NCBI GenBank assembly: GCA_964437445.1
Contig: CAYTGR010000079.1
Location: 1-15,095, forward strand
Direction: 5' to 3'
Source: CAYTGR01 sp964437445
GTDB taxonomy: Bacteria; Chloroflexota; Anaerolineae; B4-G1; SLSP01
Length of the DNA stretch: 15,095 nt
Shown: in pieces, positions 9,276-15,095 of the stretch
Numbering within the stretch: position 1 is the first letter of the stretch
Layout of the letters: every line of letters starts with the position of its first letter
Program-made: the position numbers and the translations under genes
The notes under the pieces: model-generated
Told to the model about the DNA's origin: nothing
Database searches by the model: none
What the model saw: the letters and a program-made list of their open reading frames with translations, nothing else

Positions 9276-11618
9276 ATGCCTGTTCAACCAGTTGGACGTT
9301 CCTTACAGGCCAAATTGTTAGTCACCATCATCGGCTTGATGGGGATGTTGGTCTTTTTCAGCGTGGTGGCCTTTGTCGCCAGCACGATGTTGACCCAGGA
9401 GCGCTTACTTAACCAGCAGATCACTGCCGAAGCCGAACGGGTGACGGCTGCTCTCCAGGCTCGTGCCGAAACGGTAGCCATGGCGGCTACGCTGTTGGCC
9501 CAAGACCCCACGGTCAATGAGGCCATTACGCGGACTACCGGCACGGCTTTGAACACCCTCAATCAGCGGGCCGTGGTGGTGCGCGACCGGTTTGAACTGG
9601 ATCTGATCCAAATTTATGACCGGACAGGACGGCAACGCACCAATCTGGTCACCTCCAGTCTTTACCGCGAATCCGCTTTATATGATCAGGTGGCGACCGG
9701 CGTGGCGCACGTGATTGTGGTGGATGGCCGGATGCTGCTGGTGAGCCGGGCCCCGTTGCCGGCCGTGAGCGGCACGGTGATTGTGGGGCTTGATCTGGAA
9801 AATGAGCTCTACCGGCTGGTCTCTGGCTACCGGCTGCGCTCGGCGTTGGGGTTGCAGCGGGGCACCGATCAGGTCGGCACGCAAGCCGAACTGCCCTTTG
9901 AGCGACCGGCTGGCCGCAGCTGGAACCAATATCGCCGCCAGGTGTTGTTGACCTTAGGCGTGACACCGGTCACGCTCCTCCTGGTGCGTCCCACCTCTGA
10001 CCTGGTGCAAGTGACCTCTACCGGCTTGCTGGTCATGATGGGCAGCCTGGTGCTGATCACTTTGATCCTGGCTGGCTTGAGCGTGCGGTTGACCCGGGCC
10101 ATTGCCCGTCCCATTCAGCAGCTTTCTGAGCTGGCGGCGGCACTGGCGCAAGGGGATTGGCAATCGTCGCGTCCTCTCCCCGATTGGGGGCATAGCTTCC
10201 TGCGCATTGGCCAGGATGATGAAATTGGGGTGCTGGCGGTCACCTTCAACCAAATGGTCACCGACTTGCGCACCCTGTATGGCAATCTGGAAGCCCAGGT
10301 GGCGCAGCGCACCCGGCATCTCACGTTGAGCGCCACGGTGGCTCAAGCGGTCTCTTCCAGCCTGGAGCTGGATACCATCTTGCAGGCCACGCTAACGCCC
10401 ATCCAGACCTACCCCGGTTTTGACCATGTGGCCGTTTATCTGGTAGATCCCTCGCTGCAGACGCTGACTCTGACGGCGGCTGCCGGTCATCTGGCCCCTG
10501 AATTGCAGGCCTTAGGGATGCAGCTGGCGGTGGGACAGCGCTCGTTGGTCGGCCTGGTAGCTTCCTCGGTTGAGCCGGTCATCGTCCAGGATGTGCAGGT
10601 GACGCCTGAGTATTACCAGGAAGTAGCGCCCCTGCTCAATGTCGGCGCTGAAGCCGCTTTTCCTCTCGCCGTCGGGGATAAAGTGATTGGGGTGTTAGAC
10701 GTCCAAAGTCTGACGTCAGGAGTGTTTACCCCGGAAGTGACTGATCTGTTGACCGGTCTGGCCGATCAACTGGCGGCCGGGATTCACAACGCGCAGCTCT
10801 ACCAGTGGCAACGCCAGACGGCCGAACATCTGGCGGAGCTGGACAAAATGAAAAATCAGTTCCTGGCTAATATGAGCCACGAACTGCGGACACCCTTGAA
10901 TTCCATCATCGGCTTTTCCAAACTGTTGCTTAAGGGTGTGGATGGGGAGCTCACAGAGGATCAGCGGCGTGATCTTCTCATCATCCAGGAATCCGGCCAA
11001 CATTTACTCCGCCTGATCAACGATGTGCTGGACTTGAGCAAAATCAATGCGGGCAAGCTCCAGTTGACCTATGAAATGGTGGAACTGCCGTTTCTCATCC
11101 AGGAGGTGGTCAGCGCCGCTACGGCCCTCTTGCAGGATAAATCGGTCAGATTAATCGTAGAATTGCCGGAGCAACTGCCCATCATAGAAGCGGATGCGCG
11201 GCGCCTGAGACAGATTTTGTTTAACCTGCTCTCCAATGCTATCAAATTCACCGAGCGGGGTAAGATCACCGTCGCCGTGCAGCCGATCCAATCGCTCTCC
11301 CCTTATACCGACTTGACCGCCGAGCTGATTCAGATCCGGGTGAGCGACACGGGCATTGGCATTCCCGCGGAACGGATGGCCGACATTTTCCAGGAGTTTA
11401 CTCAAGTGGATGGCTCTTCCACCCGCCGGTTTGGTGGCGCCGGCCTGGGTTTGCCGATTACCCGCCGTTTGGTAGAACTACACGGGGGGGACATCTGGGT
11501 GGATAGCCGGTTGGGGGTAGGCTCCACCTTCACCATCGTTTTGCCGGTTCGGGCGGGCACCAAAGTTCAGCGTGACCAAATTCTAAATCTGGCCGGAGGA
11601 ACCCTTTATGTGGCGTAA
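9276..11618 (+). CDS. membrane sensor histidine kinase (extracytoplasmic sensor, HAMP, GAF, HisKA, HATPase)
   Basis: 780 residues. ATG 9276 is preceded by GAGGAA at 9265-9270. Order: membrane helix ~13-36; extracytoplasmic region ~38-248 with Cache/PAS-like strands (DLIQIYDRTG, GTVIVGLDLENEL); second helix ~250-271; HAMP ~272-330; GAF ~360-505; dimerisation/phosphoacceptor domain with NMSHELRTPLN, His535; ATPase domain with N box LLSNAIKF (Asn654), G1 DTGIGIP (Asp691) and G2 GGAGLGL (~720). All catalytic residues are present, so it should autophosphorylate. No response regulator is in the window. It overlaps the PstS-like gene by 11 nt, so the two are translated as a unit, suggesting that the kinase responds to phosphate or to the binding protein. 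The overlap is seen; the signal is inferred. Confidence 0.93.
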   Translation: MPVQPVGRSLQAKLLVTIIGLMGMLVFFSVVAFVASTMLTQERLLNQQITAEAERVTAALQARAETVAMAATLLAQDPTVNEAITRTTGTALNTLNQRAVVVRDRFELDLIQIYDRTGRQRTNLVTSSLYRESALYDQVATGVAHVIVVDGRMLLVSRAPLPAVSGTVIVGLDLENELYRLVSGYRLRSALGLQRGTDQVGTQAELPFERPAGRSWNQYRRQVLLTLGVTPVTLLLVRPTSDLVQVTSTGLLVMMGSLVLITLILAGLSVRLTRAIARPIQQLSELAAALAQGDWQSSRPLPDWGHSFLRIGQDDEIGVLAVTFNQMVTDLRTLYGNLEAQVAQRTRHLTLSATVAQAVSSSLELDTILQATLTPIQTYPGFDHVAVYLVDPSLQTLTLTAAAGHLAPELQALGMQLAVGQRSLVGLVASSVEPVIVQDVQVTPEYYQEVAPLLNVGAEAAFPLAVGDKVIGVLDVQSLTSGVFTPEVTDLLTGLADQLAAGIHNAQLYQWQRQTAEHLAELDKMKNQFLANMSHELRTPLNSIIGFSKLLLKGVDGELTEDQRRDLLIIQESGQHLLRLINDVLDLSKINAGKLQLTYEMVELPFLIQEVVSAATALLQDKSVRLIVELPEQLPIIEADARRLRQILFNLLSNAIKFTERGKITVAVQPIQSLSPYTDLTAELIQIRVSDTGIGIPAERMADIFQEFTQVDGSSTRRFGGAGLGLPITRRLVELHGGDIWVDSRLGVGSTFTIVLPVRAGTKVQRDQILNLAGGTLYVA

Positions 11619-12423
11619 TCTCTTAGGGTTGGTGCTGGGACTCCTGTTACTGGTGGGCTGTGGTCGCCCAACGCCGCCACCTGCGGAAGTCCTGCAAGGG
11701 CGGCTGACTTTTGCCGGCAGCACGACGGTACAACCCCTGGCCGATAAACTGGGGCAGGCCTTTCGGGCGCAACACCCGGCGGTCACGCTGGATATCGCTG
11801 CCGGGGGGACGGTGGTCGGTATCCAGGCGATTCATGATGGCACGGTAGATATAGGCATGGCCTCACGCGCCTTGAAAGACGAGGAAGCCACCGACATCAC
11901 CCAACACCAAATTGCGGTGGATGTGATTGCCGTCGTGGTCAACCCTGCCAATCCGGTGAGTAATTTGAGCCACCAGCAGCTTCAGGATATCTACCTGGGC
12001 CGGATTACCAACTGGCGTGAGGTAGGGGGGGCCGACCAGCCGATTACCGTGGTGGTGCGGGAAGTCACTTCCGGCACACGTGGTGCCTTTGATGAACTGG
12101 TGTTGGAGAAAAAAGAGCCTGCTGCCCCGCACCTGCTGGCGGCCATGACCGCCGGCGATGTGGCAGCCATGGTGGCGCGCGACCTCAATGCGATTGGCTA
12201 CCTGGGCTTTGGCAATTTGAGCGCCGAGGTTAAAACCATCGCCATTGATGGCGTGAGTCCCGCCGAATCTGCGGCCCAGGATGGTTCTTACCGATTGGTC
12301 CGCCCCTTGCTGTTGTTGACCGGCCCCTTGAGCCAGCCCCTGGCAATGAAATTCATTGACTTTGCCTTGAGTCCGGCGGGCCAACAAGTAGTAGCGGCCG
12401 AAGGCTGGGTGCCGGTGCGCTGA
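11608..12423 (+). CDS. pstS: PstS-like phosphate-binding lipoprotein
   Basis: 271 residues. Signal peptide with lipobox LLVGC (Cys18), so a lipid-anchored extracytoplasmic solute-binding protein. Phosphate-site features of the PstS family: AGSTTVQPL (36-44), GTVDIGMASR (78-87), ITNWREVGG (133-141) and the phosphate loop SGTRGAF (155-161), ending with the usual AAEGWVPVR. The length is that of short PstS/PstS-like proteins. The start ATG 11608 lies within the end of the kinase gene, with GGAGGA at 11595-11600, 7 nt upstream. No pstC, pstA, pstB or phoU follows; a separate promoter for glgC begins 3 nt after its stop. It could be a phosphate-transport binding protein with its permease elsewhere, or a dedicated sensor partner of the kinase. 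The binding-protein family is secure; the specific role is inferred. Confidence 0.88.
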   Translation: MWRNLLGLVLGLLLLVGCGRPTPPPAEVLQGRLTFAGSTTVQPLADKLGQAFRAQHPAVTLDIAAGGTVVGIQAIHDGTVDIGMASRALKDEEATDITQHQIAVDVIAVVVNPANPVSNLSHQQLQDIYLGRITNWREVGGADQPITVVVREVTSGTRGAFDELVLEKKEPAAPHLLAAMTAGDVAAMVARDLNAIGYLGFGNLSAEVKTIAIDGVSPAESAAQDGSYRLVRPLLLLTGPLSQPLAMKFIDFALSPAGQQVVAAEGWVPVR

Positions 12424-12425
12424 AG

Positions 12426-12454
12426 TTGCAATCTCTTCTACCTGTTGCTATAAT
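12426..12454 (+). promoter_or_regulatory. sigma-70 promoter of glgC
   Basis: The -35 TTGCAA (12426-12431) and -10 TATAAT (12449-12454) have a 17-bp spacer and a TGC extended -10 (12446-12448). The predicted start is near 12461. The promoter starts 3 nt after the pstS stop, so glgC can be expressed apart from the kinase-pstS unit. I see no terminator between pstS and glgC, so read-through is also possible. Confidence 0.75.
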
Positions 12455-12489
12455 GGAGTTAAATCCCAATCGCAACAGGAGGTCCTCGT

Positions 12490-13752
12490 ATGCCCACGAT
12501 TATGACCGATGTCTTGGGGGTCATCCTTGGTGGCGGGGCCGGCAGTCGACTTTATCCTCTCACCAAGCTGCGGGCTAAACCGGCCGTTCCCCTGGCCGGC
12601 CATTACCGGTTGATTGACATTCCACTGAGCAACTGCATCCACTCTGGCATCAATCGCGTCTACGTCCTGACCCAATTCAACTCCGTTTCCCTCCATCGCC
12701 ACATCTCACGTACCTACCAGTTTGACAACTTTTCCGGCGGCTGGGTGCAGATCCTGGCGGCCCAGCAGACGCCGGAAAGCGAATCCTGGTACCAGGGCAC
12801 GGCCGACGCCTTACGCCAGCAGCTCTACCAGATTCGCGTGGCCCGGCCCCATGAAGTCTTGATTCTGTCGGGGGACCATCTCTACCGGATGGATTATGCT
12901 AAATTTGTCCAGTTCCATCGTCAGAAGGAAGCCGATATTACCATTGCGGTCAAGCCCGTCACGGCGGAGGAAGCCCCGCGCCTGGGTATCCTGCAACTTG
13001 ACGATGATGCCCGGATCCGACGTTTTCGGGAAAAACCTCCGGCCACCGAACTGGCCGGGCTGGAAAGCGTCCCTGGTGATAGGCCCTACATGGCTTCCAT
13101 GGGCATCTACGTCTTCCGTGCCAGAACCCTGTTGGAGGTCCTCTCCCAAGAGAGCGGTTCCGACTTTGGCAAACATATCATCCCGGCGGCTATTGAGAAG
13201 GGCTTGCGCGTCTACGGGTATCAGTTTGATGGCTACTGGGAAGATATTGGCACCATCAAATCTTTCTACGAAGTCAACCTGGCCCTGGCGCAGCCCGATG
13301 CGCCCTTTGATATTTTTGATGCTGAGTGGCCCATTTACACTCGCTCCCGCTACCTGCCGGGCACCATTGTAGAAGATTGCGATCTCCACAACGTCCTTTT
13401 AGGTCATGGCAGTATCATTGAAGGCGCTGAAATCACCGATAGCGTCATTGGGTTGCGAAGCGTCGTGCGGCGGGGGGCCCATTTACGTCGCGTGGTGATG
13501 ATGGGAGGGGACTATTACGAGACCGCGGCTGAGAAAGCCGAAAACCGCGAGCTGGGGATGGTGGATGTGGGGGTCGGTGAGAGAAGTGTGATTGAGCGCG
13601 CCATTCTGGACAAAAATGCGCGCATCGGGCGCAACGTCGTCATCCGCGACCATACGGGAATGCCCGACGAAGACACCGAAAGCTACGTCGTGCGCGATGG
13701 GATTGTCGTCATTCCCAAGAACACCTCCATCCCGGACGGAACGGTCATTTAG
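12490..13752 (+). CDS. glgC: glucose-1-phosphate adenylyltransferase (ADP-glucose pyrophosphorylase)
   Basis: 420 residues, cytoplasmic. Makes ADP-glucose from ATP and glucose-1-phosphate, the committed step of glycogen synthesis. Nucleotidyltransferase domain: GGGAGSRLYPLT (14-25) nucleotide loop followed by KPAVPLAG, LSGDHLYRMDY with the likely metal-binding Asp129, FREKP (179-183) and GYWEDIGTIKSFY (248-260) for glucose-1-phosphate. The C-terminal part (~290-410) is a left-handed beta helix with hexapeptide-like turns (SVIGLRSVVRRGAHL). Length is normal. Start ATG 12490 has AGGAGG at 12477-12482, 7 nt upstream; an internal ATG at 12502 is possible but has a worse spacing. A single gene with its own promoter and a strong hairpin behind it; no other glycogen genes are in the window. 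Allosteric regulators cannot be read from sequence alone. Confidence 0.96.
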   Translation: MPTIMTDVLGVILGGGAGSRLYPLTKLRAKPAVPLAGHYRLIDIPLSNCIHSGINRVYVLTQFNSVSLHRHISRTYQFDNFSGGWVQILAAQQTPESESWYQGTADALRQQLYQIRVARPHEVLILSGDHLYRMDYAKFVQFHRQKEADITIAVKPVTAEEAPRLGILQLDDDARIRRFREKPPATELAGLESVPGDRPYMASMGIYVFRARTLLEVLSQESGSDFGKHIIPAAIEKGLRVYGYQFDGYWEDIGTIKSFYEVNLALAQPDAPFDIFDAEWPIYTRSRYLPGTIVEDCDLHNVLLGHGSIIEGAEITDSVIGLRSVVRRGAHLRRVVMMGGDYYETAAEKAENRELGMVDVGVGERSVIERAILDKNARIGRNVVIRDHTGMPDEDTESYVVRDGIVVIPKNTSIPDGTVI

Positions 13753-13828
13753 CTTTCGTCAGCGCTGGGGGCAGGGGGCTAGACGGGCCTTCATGCAAGC
13801 CGGCCACTCTGTTCTGGGTTGTATAACA

Positions 13829-13860
13829 AAGCGAAGACGTTGGAAACAACGTCTTCGCTT
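13829..13860. terminator. strong hairpin between convergent glgC and the RRM gene
   Basis: A perfect 14-bp stem, AAGCGAAGACGTTG / CAACGTCTTCGCTT, closes a GAAA tetraloop (13843-13846). It lies between two genes pointing toward each other, where a bidirectional terminator is expected. The U tracts are modest (TTCATGTT after it on plus; TTTGTTAT on minus), so termination is likely but not textbook. Confidence 0.65.
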
Positions 13861-13928
13861 CATGTTACGGAACCTACCCCTGCCGCTCGCTCGTCTCGCT
13901 CTCCTTAAACACTTGAGGCAGTTCGCAC

Positions 13929-14225
13929 TCACCAGGAGCGCTGCCCACCTCCACTGCGCCGATCTCTTCCCCGGTCACCTTCGGTGCGTGGACGAGCCTC
14001 ATTAACCACCAGCTTGCGGCCCCGCATCTCTTTACCGTTAAGCGCCGTGATCGCAGCCTGGGCTTCCGCCGGGTTAGACATTTCCACAAATCCGAAACCG
14101 CGGGACGAGCCGGTGAGTTTGTCTTTGAGGATGGTCGCTGAAGCCACCTCCCCATAGGCTTCAAAAGCCTCCCGCAGTTCATCCTCGGTGGCCTGGTACG
14201 ATAAATTGCCTACATAGATTTTCAT
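13929..14225 (-). CDS. small RRM-family RNA-binding protein
   Basis: 98 residues. A single RNA recognition motif fills residues 1-~80: RNP2 is IYVGNL (3-8) and RNP1 is RGFGFVEM (42-49), with the aromatic residues that stack on RNA bases. The tail (~81-98) is Arg/Gly-rich (RPRTEGDRGRDRRSGGGQ), as in the cyanobacterial Rbp and similar cold-inducible bacterial RRM proteins. It would bind single-stranded RNA in the cytoplasm, probably as a general RNA chaperone. The start ATG at 14223-14225 is preceded by AAGGAG with good spacing. It has its own promoter (14327-14355) and a ~95-nt 5' UTR with a hairpin, which fits post-transcriptional or temperature control; that is inference. It converges on glgC. 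Confidence 0.93.
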   Translation of the reverse strand: MKIYVGNLSYQATEDELREAFEAYGEVASATILKDKLTGSSRGFGFVEMSNPAEAQAAITALNGKEMRGRKLVVNEARPRTEGDRGRDRRSGGGQRSW

Positions 14226-14269
14226 ACGGTCTCCTTAAAAATTCTGTACTGTGATCTGCAATAGGGTCC

Positions 14270-14299
14270 GAGACTAACCGCGAGCGGCAAAGCGGTCTC
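14270..14299 (-). other. hairpin in the 5' UTR of the RRM gene
   Basis: On the minus strand GAGACCGC (14299-14292) can pair with GCG...GTCTC (14281-14279 and 14274-14270), with a 4-nt bulge in the second arm, around a loop of ~10 nt. It lies ~45 nt before the start codon, upstream of the ribosome binding site. Confidence 0.35.
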
Positions 14300-14326
14300 C
14301 CCTCCAGCAAGCACACATCAATTATA

Positions 14327-14355
14327 AGTATAATGCAAACCTTGAGGGACGTCAA
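14327..14355 (-). promoter_or_regulatory. sigma-70 promoter of the RRM gene
   Basis: Minus strand -35 TTGACG (14355-14350), 17-bp spacer, -10 TATACT (14332-14327). The predicted start near 14320 leaves a 5' UTR of ~95 nt. A TATAAT (14326-14321) follows the chosen -10 directly but lacks a good -35. Confidence 0.65.
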
Positions 14356-14448
14356 TCACTAAAAATGACCGGGTGGGATCTTCAATTCGCCGGTCGGTTT
14401 GGCCCGGTTATAACGTAAGCTTGGTTGGGGAGATGTTGGACAACTCGG

Positions 14449-14476
14449 TTGACAAATCTTCGGTGTGTGCTACAAT
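14449..14476 (+). promoter_or_regulatory. rRNA operon promoter P1
   Basis: The -35 TTGACA (14449-14454) and -10 TACAAT (14471-14476) have a 16-bp spacer and a TGC extended -10. It shares TTGACAAAT with the four promoters that follow and is farthest from 16S (about 580 bp). Confidence 0.75.
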
Positions 14477-14505
14477 CTCTGCCTGTGTGAAGCACCAAAG
14501 CACTT

Positions 14506-14619
14506 CCCGAATGGGGGTCGCCAACACAAACTTCACACTCGTCTCCTTGACAAATTCAGAGGGAGTGTTACAATCTCCCGCCGCGTGAGGGTAACCGGAG
14601 GCTGCCCGAATGGGAGTCG
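14506..14619 (+). repeat. repeated CCCGAATGGGrGTCG motif after P1 and P2
   Basis: Two copies at 14506-14520 and 14605-14619 differ at one position (G/A). Each begins 30-31 nt after a -10 box, so the promoter and motif form a repeated unit of ~98 bp. The unit looks like a tandem duplication that has since diverged; P3-P5 lack a clear copy. Confidence 0.6.
14547..14574 (+). promoter_or_regulatory. rRNA operon promoter P2
   Basis: The -35 TTGACA (14547-14552) and -10 TACAAT (14569-14574) have a 16-bp spacer and a TGT extended -10. It begins 98 bp after P1 and has the same -10 and the same downstream CCCGAATGGG motif. Confidence 0.75.
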
Positions 14620-14653
14620 TCTAAAAACACGCGGATGTGTAAAAACAGGTTCC

Positions 14654-14681
14654 TTGACAAATTTTTGATTCGTAGTATAAT
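14654..14681 (+). promoter_or_regulatory. rRNA operon promoter P3
   Basis: Both boxes are perfect: TTGACA (14654-14659) and TATAAT (14676-14681), 16-bp spacer, no TGn extension. It is the only one of the five with consensus in both boxes. CTCCTGTGTGA follows, resembling CTGCCTGTGTGA after P1. Confidence 0.8.
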
Positions 14682-14747
14682 CTTCTCCTGTGTGAATTGC
14701 ACAGAGAAGTGGCCGGTGAGTGGTTTCCACCGAAATCGGCGAGCATC

Positions 14748-14775
14748 TTGACAAATTGAGAGAACGTGGTAAAAT
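14748..14775 (+). promoter_or_regulatory. rRNA operon promoter P4
   Basis: The -35 TTGACA (14748-14753) and -10 TAAAAT (14770-14775) have a 16-bp spacer and a TGG extended -10. Confidence 0.75.
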
Positions 14776-14821
14776 TCAATCCGTCCTGAAGAGGGGCGGT
14801 TGGAGAGAGCGGTTTACGGAC

Positions 14822-14850
14822 TTGACAAATAGCCGAAACCGTGGTATTAT
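14822..14850 (+). promoter_or_regulatory. rRNA operon promoter P5 (nearest to 16S)
   Basis: The -35 TTGACA (14822-14827) and -10 TATTAT (14845-14850) have a 17-bp spacer and a TGG extended -10. The predicted start is near 14857, giving a leader of ~170 nt before 16S. All five promoters direct transcription into the same rRNA genes. Confidence 0.78.
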
Positions 14851-14901
14851 TAAAAACACCTTAATAGCAAGCAGGGCGATACTGAGTTTTTAAGTCGCCT
14901 G

Positions 14902-14928
14902 GCCGATGCACCAAGCATCGGCTTTGTT
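14902..14928 (+). other. rRNA leader hairpin with U-rich tail
   Basis: GCCGATGC (14902-14909) and GCATCGGC (14915-14922) form a perfect 8-bp stem with loop ACCAA, followed by UUUGUU. It looks like an intrinsic terminator, yet lies inside the rRNA leader, ~15 nt before the boxA-like site. Its effect on rRNA synthesis cannot be read from sequence. Confidence 0.55.
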
Positions 14929-14937
14929 ATCTCAAGG

Positions 14938-14954
14938 GGACCTTAACAATTGAA
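14938..14954 (+). promoter_or_regulatory. boxA-like antitermination site
   Basis: GGACCTTAACAATTGAA closely resembles the E. coli rRNA boxA region (TGCTCTTTAACAATTTA), sharing TTAACAATT. In bacteria boxA binds NusB-S10 so that RNA polymerase reads through rRNA without terminating. Position in the leader, ~75 nt before 16S, is right. Confidence 0.6.
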
Positions 14955-14971
14955 AAGTGGCAGGAAAGGTT

Positions 14972-15035
14972 CGGAGAATGGGCCTCGTTTGAAAAAAACC
15001 TTCTCCGTAGATAACTACGGATTTTATTTACGGAG
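14972..15035 (+). other. alternative helices around the 16S 5' end
   Basis: The segment UUCUCCGUAG (15001-15010) can pair in three mutually exclusive ways: with CGGAGAA (14972-14978, 7 bp), with CUACGG (15015-15020, 6-bp hairpin, loop AUAA), or with UACGGAG (15029-15035, 7 bp) at the beginning of 16S. Such a region could act in 16S 5' maturation. Confidence 0.45.
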
Positions 15036-15095
15036 AGTTCGATCGTGGCTCAGGATAAACGCTAGCGGCGCGCCTAATGCATGCAAGTCGAGCGA
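15027..15095 (+). rRNA. rrs: 16S ribosomal RNA, first ~69 nt (cut by window edge)
   Basis: AGAGTTCGATCGTGGCTCAG (15034-15053) matches the universal 16S 5' sequence (E. coli positions 8-27, AGAGTTTGATCATGGCTCAG), and ACGCTAGCGGCG and GCATGCAAGTCGAGCG follow as expected. By alignment to E. coli numbering position 1 is near 15027; the exact mature end is uncertain by a few nt. The rest of the operon lies outside the window. Confidence 0.95.

Overview
The window looks like chromosomal DNA of a Chloroflexota (Chloroflexi) bacterium, most plausibly from the Anaerolineae/Caldilineae side. This rests on family style: a large GT-C membrane protein with beta-sandwich tail domains, a golvesin-like secreted protein carrying the YLPLV motif, a LeuRS with a long insert before KMSKS, and the first ~69 nt of a 16S rRNA. 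It is an inference from 69 nt of 16S plus protein style, not a database result.

Layout. (1) 1-460, minus strand: the start of an unrecognised gene, a small antitoxin-like gene, and the 3' end of a BrnT-type toxin gene. (2) 457-3644, minus strand: a two-gene unit encoding a membrane-anchored glycoside-hydrolase-like protein and a beta-propeller lipoprotein, visibly less GC-rich than the DNA to its right. (3) 3694-3747, minus strand: the first 18 codons of a BrnT-like toxin, the missing front of the fragment in region 1. The toxin gene therefore appears to have been split, and partly deleted, around the secreted-protein unit. (4) 3817-6600, minus strand: leuS, with its own promoter and a terminator-like hairpin in its leader. 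(5) 6794-9022, plus strand: a GT-C type membrane glycosyltransferase, divergent from leuS. (6) 9276-12423, plus strand: a hybrid sensor module, with a transmembrane GAF histidine kinase overlapping by 11 nt a PstS-like phosphate-binding lipoprotein gene, preceded by 11-bp-spaced TTAA repeats resembling a Pho box. (7) 12490-13752, plus strand: glgC with its own promoter and a strong hairpin after it. (8) 13929-14225, minus strand: a small RRM RNA-binding protein with a long 5' UTR. (9) 14449-15095, plus strand: an rRNA operon control region with five tandem sigma-70 promoters sharing TTGACAAAT, a structured leader with a boxA-like site, and the start of 16S rRNA.

Working together: the right half reads as growth control, with phosphate sensing (kinase plus PstS), carbon storage (glgC) and ribosome synthesis (rrn promoters). 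That link is context only. The points most worth following are the split BrnT gene, the leuS leader hairpin, the kinase-PstS coupling with its Pho-box-like array, and the five-promoter rrn region with mutually exclusive leader helices.
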